A stretch of 64,000 bases of DNA from an uncultured Sulfitobacter sp. GTDB lineage: Bacteria > Pseudomonadota > Alphaproteobacteria > Rhodobacterales > Rhodobacteraceae. The notes beneath the pieces are model-generated. The model saw only the letters and a list, made by a program, of their open reading frames with translations, made no database searches and was not told where the DNA came from. Position 1 is the stretch's first letter; the number at the start of each line of letters is the position of its first letter. Made by a program: the position numbers and the translations under genes. The stretch is from positions 62,001-126,000 of the forward strand of contig NZ_CANMQS010000005.1 of NCBI RefSeq assembly GCF_947500075.1, read 5' to 3'. Shown here piece after piece: positions 26,896-35,469 of this stretch.

Positions 26896-27101
26896 TCCTC
26901 AGGCTCAAAGTTCAGAATGTCGCCCGGTGTGCACGCCAGCACCTCACAGATCTTTTCGAGCGTTTCAAACCGGACACCTTTGACCTTGCCGGATTTGAGC
27001 AAGGACACGTTCTGCACGGTGATGCCCACCCGTTCCGCCAGTTCCTTGGATCGCATTTTGCGGCGGGCGAGCATAACGTCAAGCGTAACGATTATGGGCA
27101 T
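26892..27101 (-). CDS. Small XRE/YozG-type helix-turn-helix protein
   Basis: 69 aa, almost entirely a helix-turn-helix: MLARRKMRSKELAERVGITV, then SLLKSGKVKGVRFETLEKIC. This compact HTH type regularly follows a DUF2975 membrane protein, as here (19-bp gap), and probably regulates their shared promoter. Start chosen at MPIIVTLD (27101); no strong ribosome site is visible, so coupling with the upstream gene is likely. Confidence 0.88.
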   Translation of the reverse strand: MPIIVTLDVMLARRKMRSKELAERVGITVQNVSLLKSGKVKGVRFETLEKICEVLACTPGDILNFEPED

Positions 27102-27120
27102 AATTGAGGTCCGGCCGCAC

Positions 27121-27681
27121 TTAGACGAAAGCGCGATTTTCAGCATCAAGGCGGGTGGCGTCGACCATGATATGGCCCACGGCAACGATCACCAGCCCGA
27201 TCACCATGGCGTAGAAATCACCGTCTGACATGGAAATCGAACCATGCAGCCCCGTCGGATCGCGCCAGTGATGCAACAGCATCGATGCGCACATGTTCAC
27301 CAACACCCCCACGGGCGCGATGATAAACACCAGCCAGCCAATGCGGCGCAGACGCTCCGCTGTTTGGGTGGTGAAGATGCCCCGTGCACGGATGCCCACA
27401 AAAAGGGCCCGGATCTGCAACAGCATGATAAAGGCGACGACATCGCTGATCAGCCAAAGCAGGGTCAGCAGCAGGGCCTGCGGAATGCTCAGGAAGGGGG
27501 CTGGGTCATTCATGCCCAATTGGTCCGCCAGAAGGCGCGCGGCCTCGCCGCTGTCAGTGAGGGCGGTCCACAGGAAGAAGGCAATCACGCCGGACAGCAG
27601 GATCAGCACTGCTGTTGTGAGCCAGACGCCAAGGGTGGCTGTGGTCTGAAGGCGGTCTGCGGTCTTGGGAAGAGAGGGCAT
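27121..27681 (-). CDS. DUF2975 membrane protein
   Basis: 186 aa with four predicted transmembrane helices (about 16-40, 70-92, 113-135, 155-175), matching the DUF2975 family. Function unknown; the partner HTH gene downstream suggests a membrane-signal/regulator pair. The AT-rich region upstream carries AATTAT-N9-ATAATT (27711-27716 and 27726-27731), a possible autoregulatory site. Confidence 0.82.
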   Translation of the reverse strand: MPSLPKTADRLQTTATLGVWLTTAVLILLSGVIAFFLWTALTDSGEAARLLADQLGMNDPAPFLSIPQALLLTLLWLISDVVAFIMLLQIRALFVGIRARGIFTTQTAERLRRIGWLVFIIAPVGVLVNMCASMLLHHWRDPTGLHGSISMSDGDFYAMVIGLVIVAVGHIMVDATRLDAENRAFV

Positions 27682-27767
27682 GATTGGGAATCTCCGTCAG
27701 TATTTCCAAAAATTATCGTGAAACAATAATTAGTACAATCCTTAATTTGCATTTTGGTCGCTGATCT

Positions 27768-27898
27768 CGGCAGCGTGGCCTGTCACAGGGCGTGCAGGGT
27801 GAGGGGGGCGATCAGGAGAGAACGCGGTCGATCATCTGTTCCGCGCGCCCATTGCCACGGCCCATACGGCCCCTTGTGATCTGCCGCAAGCACTTGCG
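27768..27898 (+). ncRNA. Candidate structured RNA, possibly 6S-like
   Basis: The spacer before the ymdB-type gene folds by eye into a rod. CGGCAG (27768-27773) pairs with CTGCCG (27881-27886). Next, GTCACAGGG (27782-27790) pairs with CCTTGTGAT (27872-27880), its two G-U pairs existing only in plus-strand RNA. CGTG (27791) pairs with CACG (27856), and a GC-rich apical stem ends in GCGG/CCGC. A mini-hairpin GGCC-CATAC-GGCC sits on the 3' side of the bubble. A CGCAAG-CA-CTTGCG hairpin follows (27885-27898), partly competing with the outer stem. The fold and nearness to fau recall 6S RNA; this is inference. Confidence 0.38.
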
Positions 27899-27929
27899 CT
27901 TGGGGGCGTCTGGTCCTAACGCTTCTGGG

Positions 27930-28742
27930 ATGAAAATTCTCTTTCTTGGCGATGTGATGGGCCGCGCGGGGCGTCGGGCGATTACGGAAAAGCTGCCGCA
28001 GCTGCGCGAAGCGTGGAAGCTCGATTTTGTCGTGGTGAATGGGGAGAATGCCACCGGTGGCATGGGCCTTTCCGGCGCGCATGCCAAGGTGTTGCTGGAT
28101 GCGGGGGCTGATTGTCTGACGTTGGGCGATCATGCGTTCGACCAGAAAGACATGCTCAGCTTCATCGAACAGGAGCCGCGCATTGTCCGGCCGCTGAACT
28201 TCTCCAAGACCGCACCGGGCAAGGGCGCGCGGGTGTTTGTTGCCAGGAACGGCCGCAAGGTGCTGGTGACGCAGGCCCTGGGGCAAGTATTCATGAAACG
28301 GCCATTTGATGATCCGTTCTCTGCGTTGGAGCCGGTGCTGAAGGCGCATCCGCTGGGCGGCATGGCATCTGCGGTGATTGTCGATATGCATTGCGAAGCC
28401 ACGTCGGAGAAGATGGCGATGGGCCATTGGTGCGACGGCAGGGCAAGCCTTGTGGTGGGTACCCATACCCATGTGCCAACAGCGGATGCGATGATCCTGC
28501 CCGGTGGGACGGCGTATCTGACCGATGCAGGCATGTGCGGGGATTATCATTCCGTCATCGGCATGGAAAAGACCGAACCGATGCGCCGTTTTATCACCGG
28601 CATGCCGAAAGAGCGGTTTACCCCCGCCAATGAAGAAGCAACGCTGTCGGGCGTTTATGTCGAGACCGACGACCGCACAGGCCGTGCGGTGCGTGTGGTG
28701 CCGGTGCGTGACGGAGGTGTCTTGCAGGCCGCCGCCCCATGA
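27930..28742 (+). CDS. YmdB/TIGR00282 family metallophosphoesterase
   Basis: 270 aa. Calcineurin-like phosphoesterase with complete metal-site motifs: FLGDVMGR (Asp 8), VVNGENATGG, GDHAFDQ, VDMHCEATSEK, GTHTHVPTAD and TDAGMCGDYHSVIG. Relatives such as YmdB of Bacillus hydrolyse 2',3'-cyclic nucleotides and influence gene expression. In Alphaproteobacteria it is often near fau. Its stop overlaps the start of the transporter gene (ATGA). Confidence 0.9.
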   Translation: MKILFLGDVMGRAGRRAITEKLPQLREAWKLDFVVVNGENATGGMGLSGAHAKVLLDAGADCLTLGDHAFDQKDMLSFIEQEPRIVRPLNFSKTAPGKGARVFVARNGRKVLVTQALGQVFMKRPFDDPFSALEPVLKAHPLGGMASAVIVDMHCEATSEKMAMGHWCDGRASLVVGTHTHVPTADAMILPGGTAYLTDAGMCGDYHSVIGMEKTEPMRRFITGMPKERFTPANEEATLSGVYVETDDRTGRAVRVVPVRDGGVLQAAAP

Positions 28743-29662
28743 CCGGGCGCATGACCGCGTTCTACACCGTCTGTCTTGTGCTGATGGGTGCGGGCTGGGG
28801 CGTGACGCAGCCTTTGACCAAGATCGCCGTCAGTACAGGCTACGGCCACTTCGGGCTGGTGTTCTGGCAAATGGCGTTGGGGGCGATGCTGATGGGGATC
28901 ATCTGCACGATCGGGGGATTGCGGCTGCCGCTGCATCGCCGGGCGCTGCGGCTTTATGTGATCCTTGCGCTGATTGGCACGATCCTTCCGAACACGATTT
29001 CCTATCAGGCGGCGGTGCATCTGCCGTCTGGGATCATGTCGCTGCTGCTCAGCATGATCCCGATGTTTGCCTTTGTGATCGCACTGGCGCTGGGCAATGA
29101 CAGCTTTCAATGGCGGCGCGTTGTGGGGCTGGGTTTTGGGCTGGTGGGGGTGCTGATCATCATCGTCCCTTCAGTCGATCTGGGGCAGTCCATTCCGGTG
29201 TTCTGGGCGATTGCCTATCTGGTGACGGGGCTCTTTTATGCGTTTGAAGGCAATTACATCGCTAAATGGGGGACAGAGGGGCTGGGGCCGTTTCAGGTCA
29301 TGCTTGGGGCTTCGTTGATGGGGATGATCGGGATTGCGCCTGTGGCAGTGGCGACGGGGCAGTTCATTGCGCCTGACACAACGCTGCCCGTGCCGCAACT
29401 GGCGCTGATCGGTGCCTCTGTCGTGCATGTGTTTGTCTATGCGACCTATGTGTGGCTTGCGGGCCGGGCAGGGGCGGTGTTCACCGCGCAGGTCAGCTAT
29501 CTGGTGACGGGCTTTGGCCTGCTCTGGGCCTATCTGATCCTGTCAGAGGCCTATGCGCCCACGCTCTGGCTGGCGCTGGCGGCGATCTTTGCGGGCATGT
29601 ATCTGGTGCAGCCCCGCCCGCGTCTTGCAGGCACTTCCCCGATGGGGGAGACTGTATCCTGA
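28739..29662 (+). CDS. DMT superfamily transporter (EamA domains)
   Basis: 307 aa with ten transmembrane segments in two EamA repeats (about 10-140 and 155-295). It probably exports a metabolite or amino acid; the substrate is unknown. It overlaps the phosphoesterase gene by four bases. No signal peptide. Confidence 0.88.
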   Translation: MTGRMTAFYTVCLVLMGAGWGVTQPLTKIAVSTGYGHFGLVFWQMALGAMLMGIICTIGGLRLPLHRRALRLYVILALIGTILPNTISYQAAVHLPSGIMSLLLSMIPMFAFVIALALGNDSFQWRRVVGLGFGLVGVLIIIVPSVDLGQSIPVFWAIAYLVTGLFYAFEGNYIAKWGTEGLGPFQVMLGASLMGMIGIAPVAVATGQFIAPDTTLPVPQLALIGASVVHVFVYATYVWLAGRAGAVFTAQVSYLVTGFGLLWAYLILSEAYAPTLWLALAAIFAGMYLVQPRPRLAGTSPMGETVS

Positions 29663-29687
29663 GCGCGCACAACGGGGGATGCTCTTG

Positions 29688-31466
29688 ATGGATCTGGTGA
29701 CCCTTTCACCGCTGGGGCAATCCGTGCTCGCCCTGACTGTGGTGTTTGTGATGTTCGTGCTGTTCGTGCGGGAGTATTTTCCGACCGAAGTGGTGGCGCT
29801 GGCGGGGGCGGCGGTGCTGTTGGCCACGGGCGTGCTGCCTTACGAGACCGCGCTGGCGGTCCTGTCGAATTCCGCCCCCTGGACAATTGCGGCGATGTTC
29901 ATCGTGATGGGCGCGCTGGTGCGCACAGGGGCGTTGGAAGTGCTGACGCAGTTTGCCGACCGCGCGGCGCGCACCAATCCCCGCATGGCGGTGATCGGCG
30001 TGATCCTGTCGGTGATGGGGGCCTCCGCGATTATGAACAACACGCCTGTGGTCGTGGTGATGATCCCGGTGGTGGTGCAATTGAGCAAGACGCTGGGCAC
30101 CAAGGCCTCCAAACTGCTGATCCCTTTGAGCTATGCCGCGATCATGGGCGGGTCGCTGACCTTGCTTGGCACGTCGACCAACCTGCTGGTGGATGGTGTC
30201 GCACGGGGAGAGGGGCTGGAGCCTTTCGGCATCTTCGAGATCCTGCCCATCGGTTTGGTCGTCTGCGCCTGGGGGCTGACCTATATGGCGCTGATAGGGC
30301 GGCGGTTGCTGCCGGACCGTGACAGCATGGCGATGATGCTGTCGGATCGGTCCAAGATGAAGTTCTTCACCGAAGCTGTGATCCCGCCGGACAGCAATCT
30401 GATTGGCCGGGAAGTGCTGGATGTGAAGCTGTTCAAACGCGAGGGCGTGCGGCTCATCGACGTGATCCGGGGGGATCAGTCTCTTCGCCGCGCCCTCAAG
30501 GGGGTGGCCTTGCAGGTGGGCGACCGGATCGTGCTGCGCACGGAGATGACGGAGTTGTTGAGCCTTCAGCGTAACAAGGAGTTGAAACGCGTCGATCAGC
30601 TGTCCGCGGTGGAGACGAGTACGGTGGAGGTGCTGATCACCCCCGGTTGTCGCATGGTCGGTCGGTCATTGGGGTCGATGCGGCTCAGGCGGCGCTACGG
30701 GGTCTATCCGCTGGCGGTGCACCGCAGGAACCAGAACATCGGGCGGCAGCTGGATAACCTGATTGTCAAGGTGGGGGATACGCTGCTGCTGGAAGGGGCG
30801 GCAGAGGATATTCAGCGTCTTGCGGCGGATATGGAGATGGTCGATGTCAGCCACCCGTCCGCGCGAGCCTACCGCCGGGGTCATGCGCCGATTGCGATTG
30901 CGGCGTTGATTGGGATTGTGACGCTGGCAGCTCTGGATGTGGCACCGATCCTGCTTTTGGCGGTGCTGGCGGTGGCGCTGGTGCTGGTGACACGCTGCAT
31001 TGATGCAGAGGAGGCGTTTTCCTTCGTGGACGGGCGTTTGCTGGCGTTGATCTTCTCGATGCTGGCGGTGGGGGCCGCGTTGCAGAGTTCGGGTGCTGTG
31101 GCGTTGGTGGTGGATGCCATCGCACCGGGGCTGGGTGTCATGCCGCCCACGCTGGTGATCTTCTGCGTGTTTCTGCTGACCACGATTCTGACAGAGATCG
31201 TGTCGAACAACGCAGTGGCGGTGATCATGACGCCCATCGCGATCTCGCTGGCGGCGGCATTGGGGCTGGATGCGCGGCCGTTGGTGGTGGCGGTGATGAT
31301 TGCGGCCTCCTGTGCCTTTGCCACGCCGATCGGCTATCAGACCAACACGCTTGTGTACGGGCCCGGTGGATATCGGTTCACGGATTTCATGCGGGTGGGG
31401 ATACCGTTGAACCTGTCGATGTCGGTTGTGGCGAGTCTCGTCATTCCGCTTGTGTGGCCGGTGTAG
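29688..31466 (+). CDS. SLC13-type permease with two TrkA-C (RCK_C) domains
   Basis: 592 aa. An N-terminal membrane half (about 1-205), two cytoplasmic RCK_C domains (about 225-385) and a C-terminal membrane half (about 395-592). The paired signatures SAIMNNTPVVVVMIPVVVQL and ILTEIVSNNAVAVIMTPIAI fit the SLC13/ArsB-NhaD ion-transporter fold, used for sulfate, dicarboxylate or citrate with Na+. ATG 29688 has GGGGG nine bases upstream; ATG 29679 is an alternative. It converges with a paralogous permease gene. Confidence 0.9.
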   Translation: MDLVTLSPLGQSVLALTVVFVMFVLFVREYFPTEVVALAGAAVLLATGVLPYETALAVLSNSAPWTIAAMFIVMGALVRTGALEVLTQFADRAARTNPRMAVIGVILSVMGASAIMNNTPVVVVMIPVVVQLSKTLGTKASKLLIPLSYAAIMGGSLTLLGTSTNLLVDGVARGEGLEPFGIFEILPIGLVVCAWGLTYMALIGRRLLPDRDSMAMMLSDRSKMKFFTEAVIPPDSNLIGREVLDVKLFKREGVRLIDVIRGDQSLRRALKGVALQVGDRIVLRTEMTELLSLQRNKELKRVDQLSAVETSTVEVLITPGCRMVGRSLGSMRLRRRYGVYPLAVHRRNQNIGRQLDNLIVKVGDTLLLEGAAEDIQRLAADMEMVDVSHPSARAYRRGHAPIAIAALIGIVTLAALDVAPILLLAVLAVALVLVTRCIDAEEAFSFVDGRLLALIFSMLAVGAALQSSGAVALVVDAIAPGLGVMPPTLVIFCVFLLTTILTEIVSNNAVAVIMTPIAISLAAALGLDARPLVVAVMIAASCAFATPIGYQTNTLVYGPGGYRFTDFMRVGIPLNLSMSVVASLVIPLVWPV

Positions 31467-31470
31467 GAGA

Positions 31471-31504
31471 AGGGCCAGAATGGCCCTATGGGAGCTTTGC
31501 TCCC
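31471..31504. terminator. Tandem hairpins between convergent permease genes
   Basis: AGGGCCA-GAA-TGGCCCT (31471-31487) and GGGAGC-TTT-GCTCCC (31490-31504) are both perfect and are followed by AAACCCTCAGGATATTTAAG. This hairpin-plus-GGATATTT arrangement resembles intergenic motifs I recall from Rhodobacteraceae. They probably end both converging transcripts. Confidence 0.65.
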
Positions 31505-31546
31505 AAACCCTCAGGATATTTAAGGAGAAAAGAGGGGGGCGGGCGC

Positions 31547-33319
31547 TTACAGGGGCCAGAAGACGAGGATAGCGGGGATGGAGACGGCGACCACGATGAT
31601 TTCCAGCGGCAGGCCCATGCGCCAGTAGTCGCCGAAGCTGTAGCCACCGGGGCCGAGGATCAGCGTGTTGTTCTTGTGGCCGATGGGCGTGAGGAAGGCA
31701 CTGGAGGCGGCGACGGCGACGGCCATGAGGAAGGGGTCTGGGTTGACGTTGAGGCTTTGCGCCATCTGGATGCCCACGGGGGCGGCGACAATCGTGGTGG
31801 CGGTGTTGTTGAGCACGTCCGACAGGGTCATGGTGACCACCATCAACACGGTCAGCACCATCCAGGGGGCGAGGCCGTCGGTCAGGCCGACAAGGGCGCC
31901 CGCGATGAGTTCGGTGCCGCCGGATGTTTCAAGGGCAGCACCAAGGGGGATCATCGATCCGAGGAGGACCACCACGGGCCATTCGATGTGGGTGTAGAGT
32001 TCCGACAGCGGCACGATCTTGGCCAGCACATAGGCGATGACCACGAAGCCAAGCGCGATTGGCAGATAGATAACGCCGACACTGGCCGCCAGCACGGCCG
32101 CGCCGAAAAGGCCGATGGCGAGCCAGACCTTGCCATTGTCAGTCACTGCAAGGCCGCGGTCGGCCAGAGGCAGGACCCCCAGCCAGTCCGTGACATCCGC
32201 TGCGGTATCGCGCGGCACCAGCAGCAACAGGATGTCGCCTGCCTGCAAGGGGGTGGTGCGCAGATGGGACGTGATCTTGCGGCCCTGACGGGAGATGCCC
32301 AGCAGGACGGTGCGTTGGCGCCACGCCAGCCCGACGGCCTGGGTTGTGCGCCCGCTGAGCCGGGAGGTTTCGGTGACCACCACTTCGATGATCTCCACCC
32401 CTTCGCCACCTGCTTTCAGCCGCTCCTCCCGGTCGCTGTCGGCCAGCGCAAGGTCCAGCGTGCTGCGGAATTCATCAAGCGCGTCGGGTGTCGCTTCAAG
32501 CACCAGCGCATCGCCGGCCTCAAGCGGGATATTGCGCGCGGTCCCATAGCGGCGTTTGCCGTTGCGCATCAGGCCAAGGATGGCCACGTCGGATTTGTCG
32601 GCAACCTCGGACAGTTCGCTCAGCCGTTTGCCGATCTGCTTGTTGCCTTCGGGCACCGTCAGTTCTGCGATGTATTGTGCGATGTCCTCGGAGGACAGGC
32701 TGGCGTCTTCGCGCGCGGGGATCAGCCGCCAGCCGATAAGTGCCACAAAGATCAGGCCCGCGACGGCCGCAACCCCACCGACGGGGGCGAAATCAAACAT
32801 TCGGAAAGGCGCGCCCAGCGATTCCTCGCGGATGGCGGCGATGATGATGTTCGGCGGCGTGCCGATCAGCGTCACCATGCCGCCCAGAATGGTGGCAAAG
32901 CTCAAGGGCATCAGGCTGAGGCCGGGCTGGCGCCCTGCCTTGCGCGCGGTCTGGATGTCGACGGGCATCAGCAGGGCAAGGGCCGCGACGTTGTTCATGA
33001 AGGCCGACAGGATACCTCCGACCGCGCCCATCAGCGTGATATGCGCGCCTAAGGAACGGGAGGCATCCACAAGCGTGCGGGTGATCAGCAGCACCGCGCC
33101 TGAACGCACCAGCCCGGCCGAGACGACCAGCACCAGTGCCACAACCAGCGTGGCGGGGTGCCCAAAGCCGTCAAAGGCTGCGTCGCTGGGCACCACGCCC
33201 AGCACCACGGCTGCCATCAGGGCAGCAAAGGCCACAATATCATAGCGGAACCGCCCCCAGAGCAGCAGGCCAAAGACCGCGCCGAAGAGCGTGAAGAGTA
33301 TAATCTGATCTGTTGTCAT
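31547..33319 (-). CDS. SLC13-type permease with two TrkA-C (RCK_C) domains
   Basis: 590 aa with the same layout as its convergent neighbour: membrane half (about 1-195), two RCK_C domains (about 205-375), membrane half (about 385-590). Signatures FMNNVAALALLMPVDIQTAR and LSDVLNNTATTIVAAPVGI. Related to sulfate/thiosulfate- or dicarboxylate-type permeases. The start MTTDQIILF at 33319 fits the first helix; the open frame continues 20 codons upstream without a good ribosome site. The substrate may differ from that of the neighbour. Confidence 0.9.
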   Translation of the reverse strand: MTTDQIILFTLFGAVFGLLLWGRFRYDIVAFAALMAAVVLGVVPSDAAFDGFGHPATLVVALVLVVSAGLVRSGAVLLITRTLVDASRSLGAHITLMGAVGGILSAFMNNVAALALLMPVDIQTARKAGRQPGLSLMPLSFATILGGMVTLIGTPPNIIIAAIREESLGAPFRMFDFAPVGGVAAVAGLIFVALIGWRLIPAREDASLSSEDIAQYIAELTVPEGNKQIGKRLSELSEVADKSDVAILGLMRNGKRRYGTARNIPLEAGDALVLEATPDALDEFRSTLDLALADSDREERLKAGGEGVEIIEVVVTETSRLSGRTTQAVGLAWRQRTVLLGISRQGRKITSHLRTTPLQAGDILLLLVPRDTAADVTDWLGVLPLADRGLAVTDNGKVWLAIGLFGAAVLAASVGVIYLPIALGFVVIAYVLAKIVPLSELYTHIEWPVVVLLGSMIPLGAALETSGGTELIAGALVGLTDGLAPWMVLTVLMVVTMTLSDVLNNTATTIVAAPVGIQMAQSLNVNPDPFLMAVAVAASSAFLTPIGHKNNTLILGPGGYSFGDYWRMGLPLEIIVVAVSIPAILVFWPL

Positions 33320-33499
33320 CCCGGCACCATGTTTGGATTGGCCGCTCAGCACAAGAGGGGAGTGGAGACCGGCAGGCATGTGCGGGTTAAGGCCGTGGTC
33401 CCTGCCGCAGATGTGAGCCTTGCCCCTCGCGCGCCCCCTGCATTATACACGCGCCGAACAATCAACCGTCAGACATATCCAGACAGGTAGGGAACTTTC

Positions 33500-34246
33500 A
33501 TGGCAGGCCATTCCAAATGGGCAAACATCCAGCACCGCAAGGGACGTCAGGACAAGATCCGCGCCAAGCTGTTTTCCAAGTTCAGCAAGGAAATCACCGT
33601 TGCTGCCAAGATGGGCGATCCCGACCCTGACAAGAACCCCCGCCTGCGGCTGGCTGTGAAGGAAGCCAAGGCCGCCTCCATGCCCAAGGACAACATCGAC
33701 CGCGCGATCAAGAAATCCGTTGCGGGGGAGGGGGATGACTACAAGGAAATCCGCTATGAAGGATACGGCCCCAATGGCGTCGCGGTGATTGTCGAGGCGA
33801 TGACGGACAACATCAACCGGACGGCGTCGACCGTGCGGTCCACGTTCACCAAGAACGGCGGCAACCTGGGCGAAACCGGCAGTGTCGGGTTCATGTTCGA
33901 CCGCAAGGGCGAAGTCACCTATCCGGCGGAGGTGGGCGATGCCGATACGGTCATGATGGCCGCGATTGAAGCCGGGGCGGAGGACGTCGAGAGCACGGAG
34001 GACGGCCATGTCATCTGGTGTGCGGACACGGATCTGAATGACGTCTCGACCGCTTTGGAAGCAGAGCTGGGCGAAAGTGAAAGCACCAAGCTGGTGTGGA
34101 AACCCACCACCACCACCGAGATGGATCTTGAGGGTATGGAGAAGCTGATGAAGCTGGTCGATGCGCTGGAAGATGACGATGACGTGCAGCGGGTGACCAC
34201 CAACTTTGAAGCCACTGACGAGGTGATGGATCAGCTGTCAGAGTGA
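33500..34246 (+). CDS. yebC: YebC/PmpR family protein
   Basis: 248 aa, the standard length. [18 protein letters not shown] at the N-terminus and [19 protein letters not shown] are diagnostic. Described as a DNA-binding regulator (PmpR) and, in recent work on the family, as a ribosome-associated factor relieving stalling at proline-rich sequences. AGGGAAC precedes the ATG. Often near ruvC; here it stands alone, divergent from the SLC13-type permease gene. Confidence 0.96.
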   Translation: MAGHSKWANIQHRKGRQDKIRAKLFSKFSKEITVAAKMGDPDPDKNPRLRLAVKEAKAASMPKDNIDRAIKKSVAGEGDDYKEIRYEGYGPNGVAVIVEAMTDNINRTASTVRSTFTKNGGNLGETGSVGFMFDRKGEVTYPAEVGDADTVMMAAIEAGAEDVESTEDGHVIWCADTDLNDVSTALEAELGESESTKLVWKPTTTTEMDLEGMEKLMKLVDALEDDDDVQRVTTNFEATDEVMDQLSE

Positions 34247-34260
34247 GTGGCAGCAACAAA

Positions 34261-34282
34261 AAACCGCCCCTCGGGGCGGTTT
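34261..34282. terminator. Bidirectional terminator after yebC
   Basis: AAACCGCCCC-TC-GGGGCGGTTT. On the minus strand the stem is followed by a T-run (GGTTTTTTG), which suits the converging small gene; on the plus strand the T-run is short. Confidence 0.8.
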
Positions 34283-34318
34283 GACGTATCATGATCGCGG
34301 GCGCAGGGGGCGATCGGT

Positions 34319-34561
34319 TCAATCCAGAATGCGCGTCATTCCGAACCAGCCTGTCGTGGCGGCCGTGCCTGGCTTTTCTTCTGGCGGCTTTTGCTGATCC
34401 AGCATGCTGAGCACCCGCTTGACCCCGTTCAGCCGTTGCAGGGCGGCGGAGGCCCCCGCGCCCGCTTCGACGTTCAGGATCTGGGACTGCGTGTGCAGCG
34501 CGTCTTCGATAATTGCCAGTTCTTCCTGGCTTACTTCCAGCTTTTGCATTTTTTCAAACAT
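34319..34561 (-). CDS. Small helical protein, unknown function
   Basis: 80 aa. MFEKMQKLEVSQEELAIIED and the following stretch predict helices; a Gly/Ala-rich bend (GAGASAALQRL) and a Pro-rich tail follow. No signal peptide, membrane segment or known domain. GAGG lies nine bases before ATG 34561, and a terminator follows, so it is probably a real single-gene unit. Confidence 0.6.
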   Translation of the reverse strand: MFEKMQKLEVSQEELAIIEDALHTQSQILNVEAGAGASAALQRLNGVKRVLSMLDQQKPPEEKPGTAATTGWFGMTRILD

Positions 34562-34832
34562 TGCTTTCGCCTCTAATACTCGAACAACACATAGGTACGG
34601 TGAAGGGTATACGCCACATGTTGCAGCCCAGATCACTCATTTGTGTCACTGATGTGATTTCTAAACGACATAGTTTAGAAAATTCTCAACAACAAGAGTA
34701 TGGTAGGCCGCTTTGTTCAGGTTTTTGGTCTTGACCTCATGTTCTTCTAAACACGAGTTTGCGCAGGACTCTGCCATGGCAATCCCGGAGCCTTGCCGTT
34801 AGACGGGCAGCCGTTGTGAACGGAACACTGAA
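34562..34832. promoter_or_regulatory. AT-rich spacer with operator-like palindromes
   Basis: 271 bp between the small helical protein gene and the LysE-type gene, richer in A/T than the flanks. TTTCTAAAC-N6-GTTTAGAAA at 34658-34681 is a perfect 9-bp inverted repeat. TTCTAAAC recurs at 34745-34752, overlapping AAAC-ACGA-GTTT. These are candidate operators for the divergent genes. No coding sequence seen. Confidence 0.45.
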
Positions 34833-35432
34833 ATGCTGACGTCTTTGCTGCCCGGTTTTCTTCTGAGCCTGACGCTGATCCTCGCGATTGGTGCACAGAA
34901 CGCCTTTGTCCTGCGGCAGGGGCTGCGGCAGGAGCATGTCTTTTGGTGTTGCCTGACCTGCGCGGTCTCGGACGCGCTGCTGATTGCAGCAGGGGTGGCG
35001 GGGTTCGGCTCTCTCGCGCAGGCGGTGCCGTGGTTTGAACCGGTGATGCGCTATGGCGGGGCGGCGTTCCTGATCTGGTATGGTGCGCGCAATGCGCTTT
35101 CGGCCTGGCGCGGTGGCAATGTGCTGGAAGTGGGCGGGCAGAGTGCGGGAAATCTGCGTCGGACGATCCTGACGCTTCTGGCGCTGACCTGGCTGAACCC
35201 GCATGTCTATCTGGACACGGTGGTTTTGCTGGGGTCGATCTCTGCGGGGTATCCGGACCGGCTGGCGTTTGGGGTGGGGGCCGTGCTGGGCTCCTTCACC
35301 TTCTTCTTTTCCCTCGGCTACGGCGCGCGCCTGCTGACGCCGTTTTTTTCCAAGCCGTTCAGCTGGCAGGTCTTGGATGCGGTGATCGCGGTGACCATGT
35401 GGGCCATCGCGTTGAAACTTTTGCTGATGTGA
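34833..35432 (+). CDS. LysE/ArgO family amino-acid exporter
   Basis: 199 aa with six hydrophobic segments. LILAIGAQNAFVLRQGLRQ is the LysE/ArgO signature, and LTWLNPHVYLDTVVLLGS is the second conserved loop, so basic amino acids (Arg or Lys) are likely substrates. ArgO is usually controlled by ArgP/LysG, which is not adjacent here. Confidence 0.92.
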   Translation: MLTSLLPGFLLSLTLILAIGAQNAFVLRQGLRQEHVFWCCLTCAVSDALLIAAGVAGFGSLAQAVPWFEPVMRYGGAAFLIWYGARNALSAWRGGNVLEVGGQSAGNLRRTILTLLALTWLNPHVYLDTVVLLGSISAGYPDRLAFGVGAVLGSFTFFFSLGYGARLLTPFFSKPFSWQVLDAVIAVTMWAIALKLLLM

Positions 35433-35469
35433 TCTTGCCCTTGGTGGGCGATGCGCAGAATGTGCGGCC

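Noticed and set aside
26336..26900. 6S RNA directly beside fau
   Set aside because: fau overlaps mgtE at its start and the HTH gene at its end, leaving no non-coding space; the nearest possible locus is the spacer at 27.7-27.9 kb.
31454..33052. 532-codon plus-strand open frame
   Set aside because: Antisense to the SLC13-type permease; Gly/His/Gln-rich nonsense translation.
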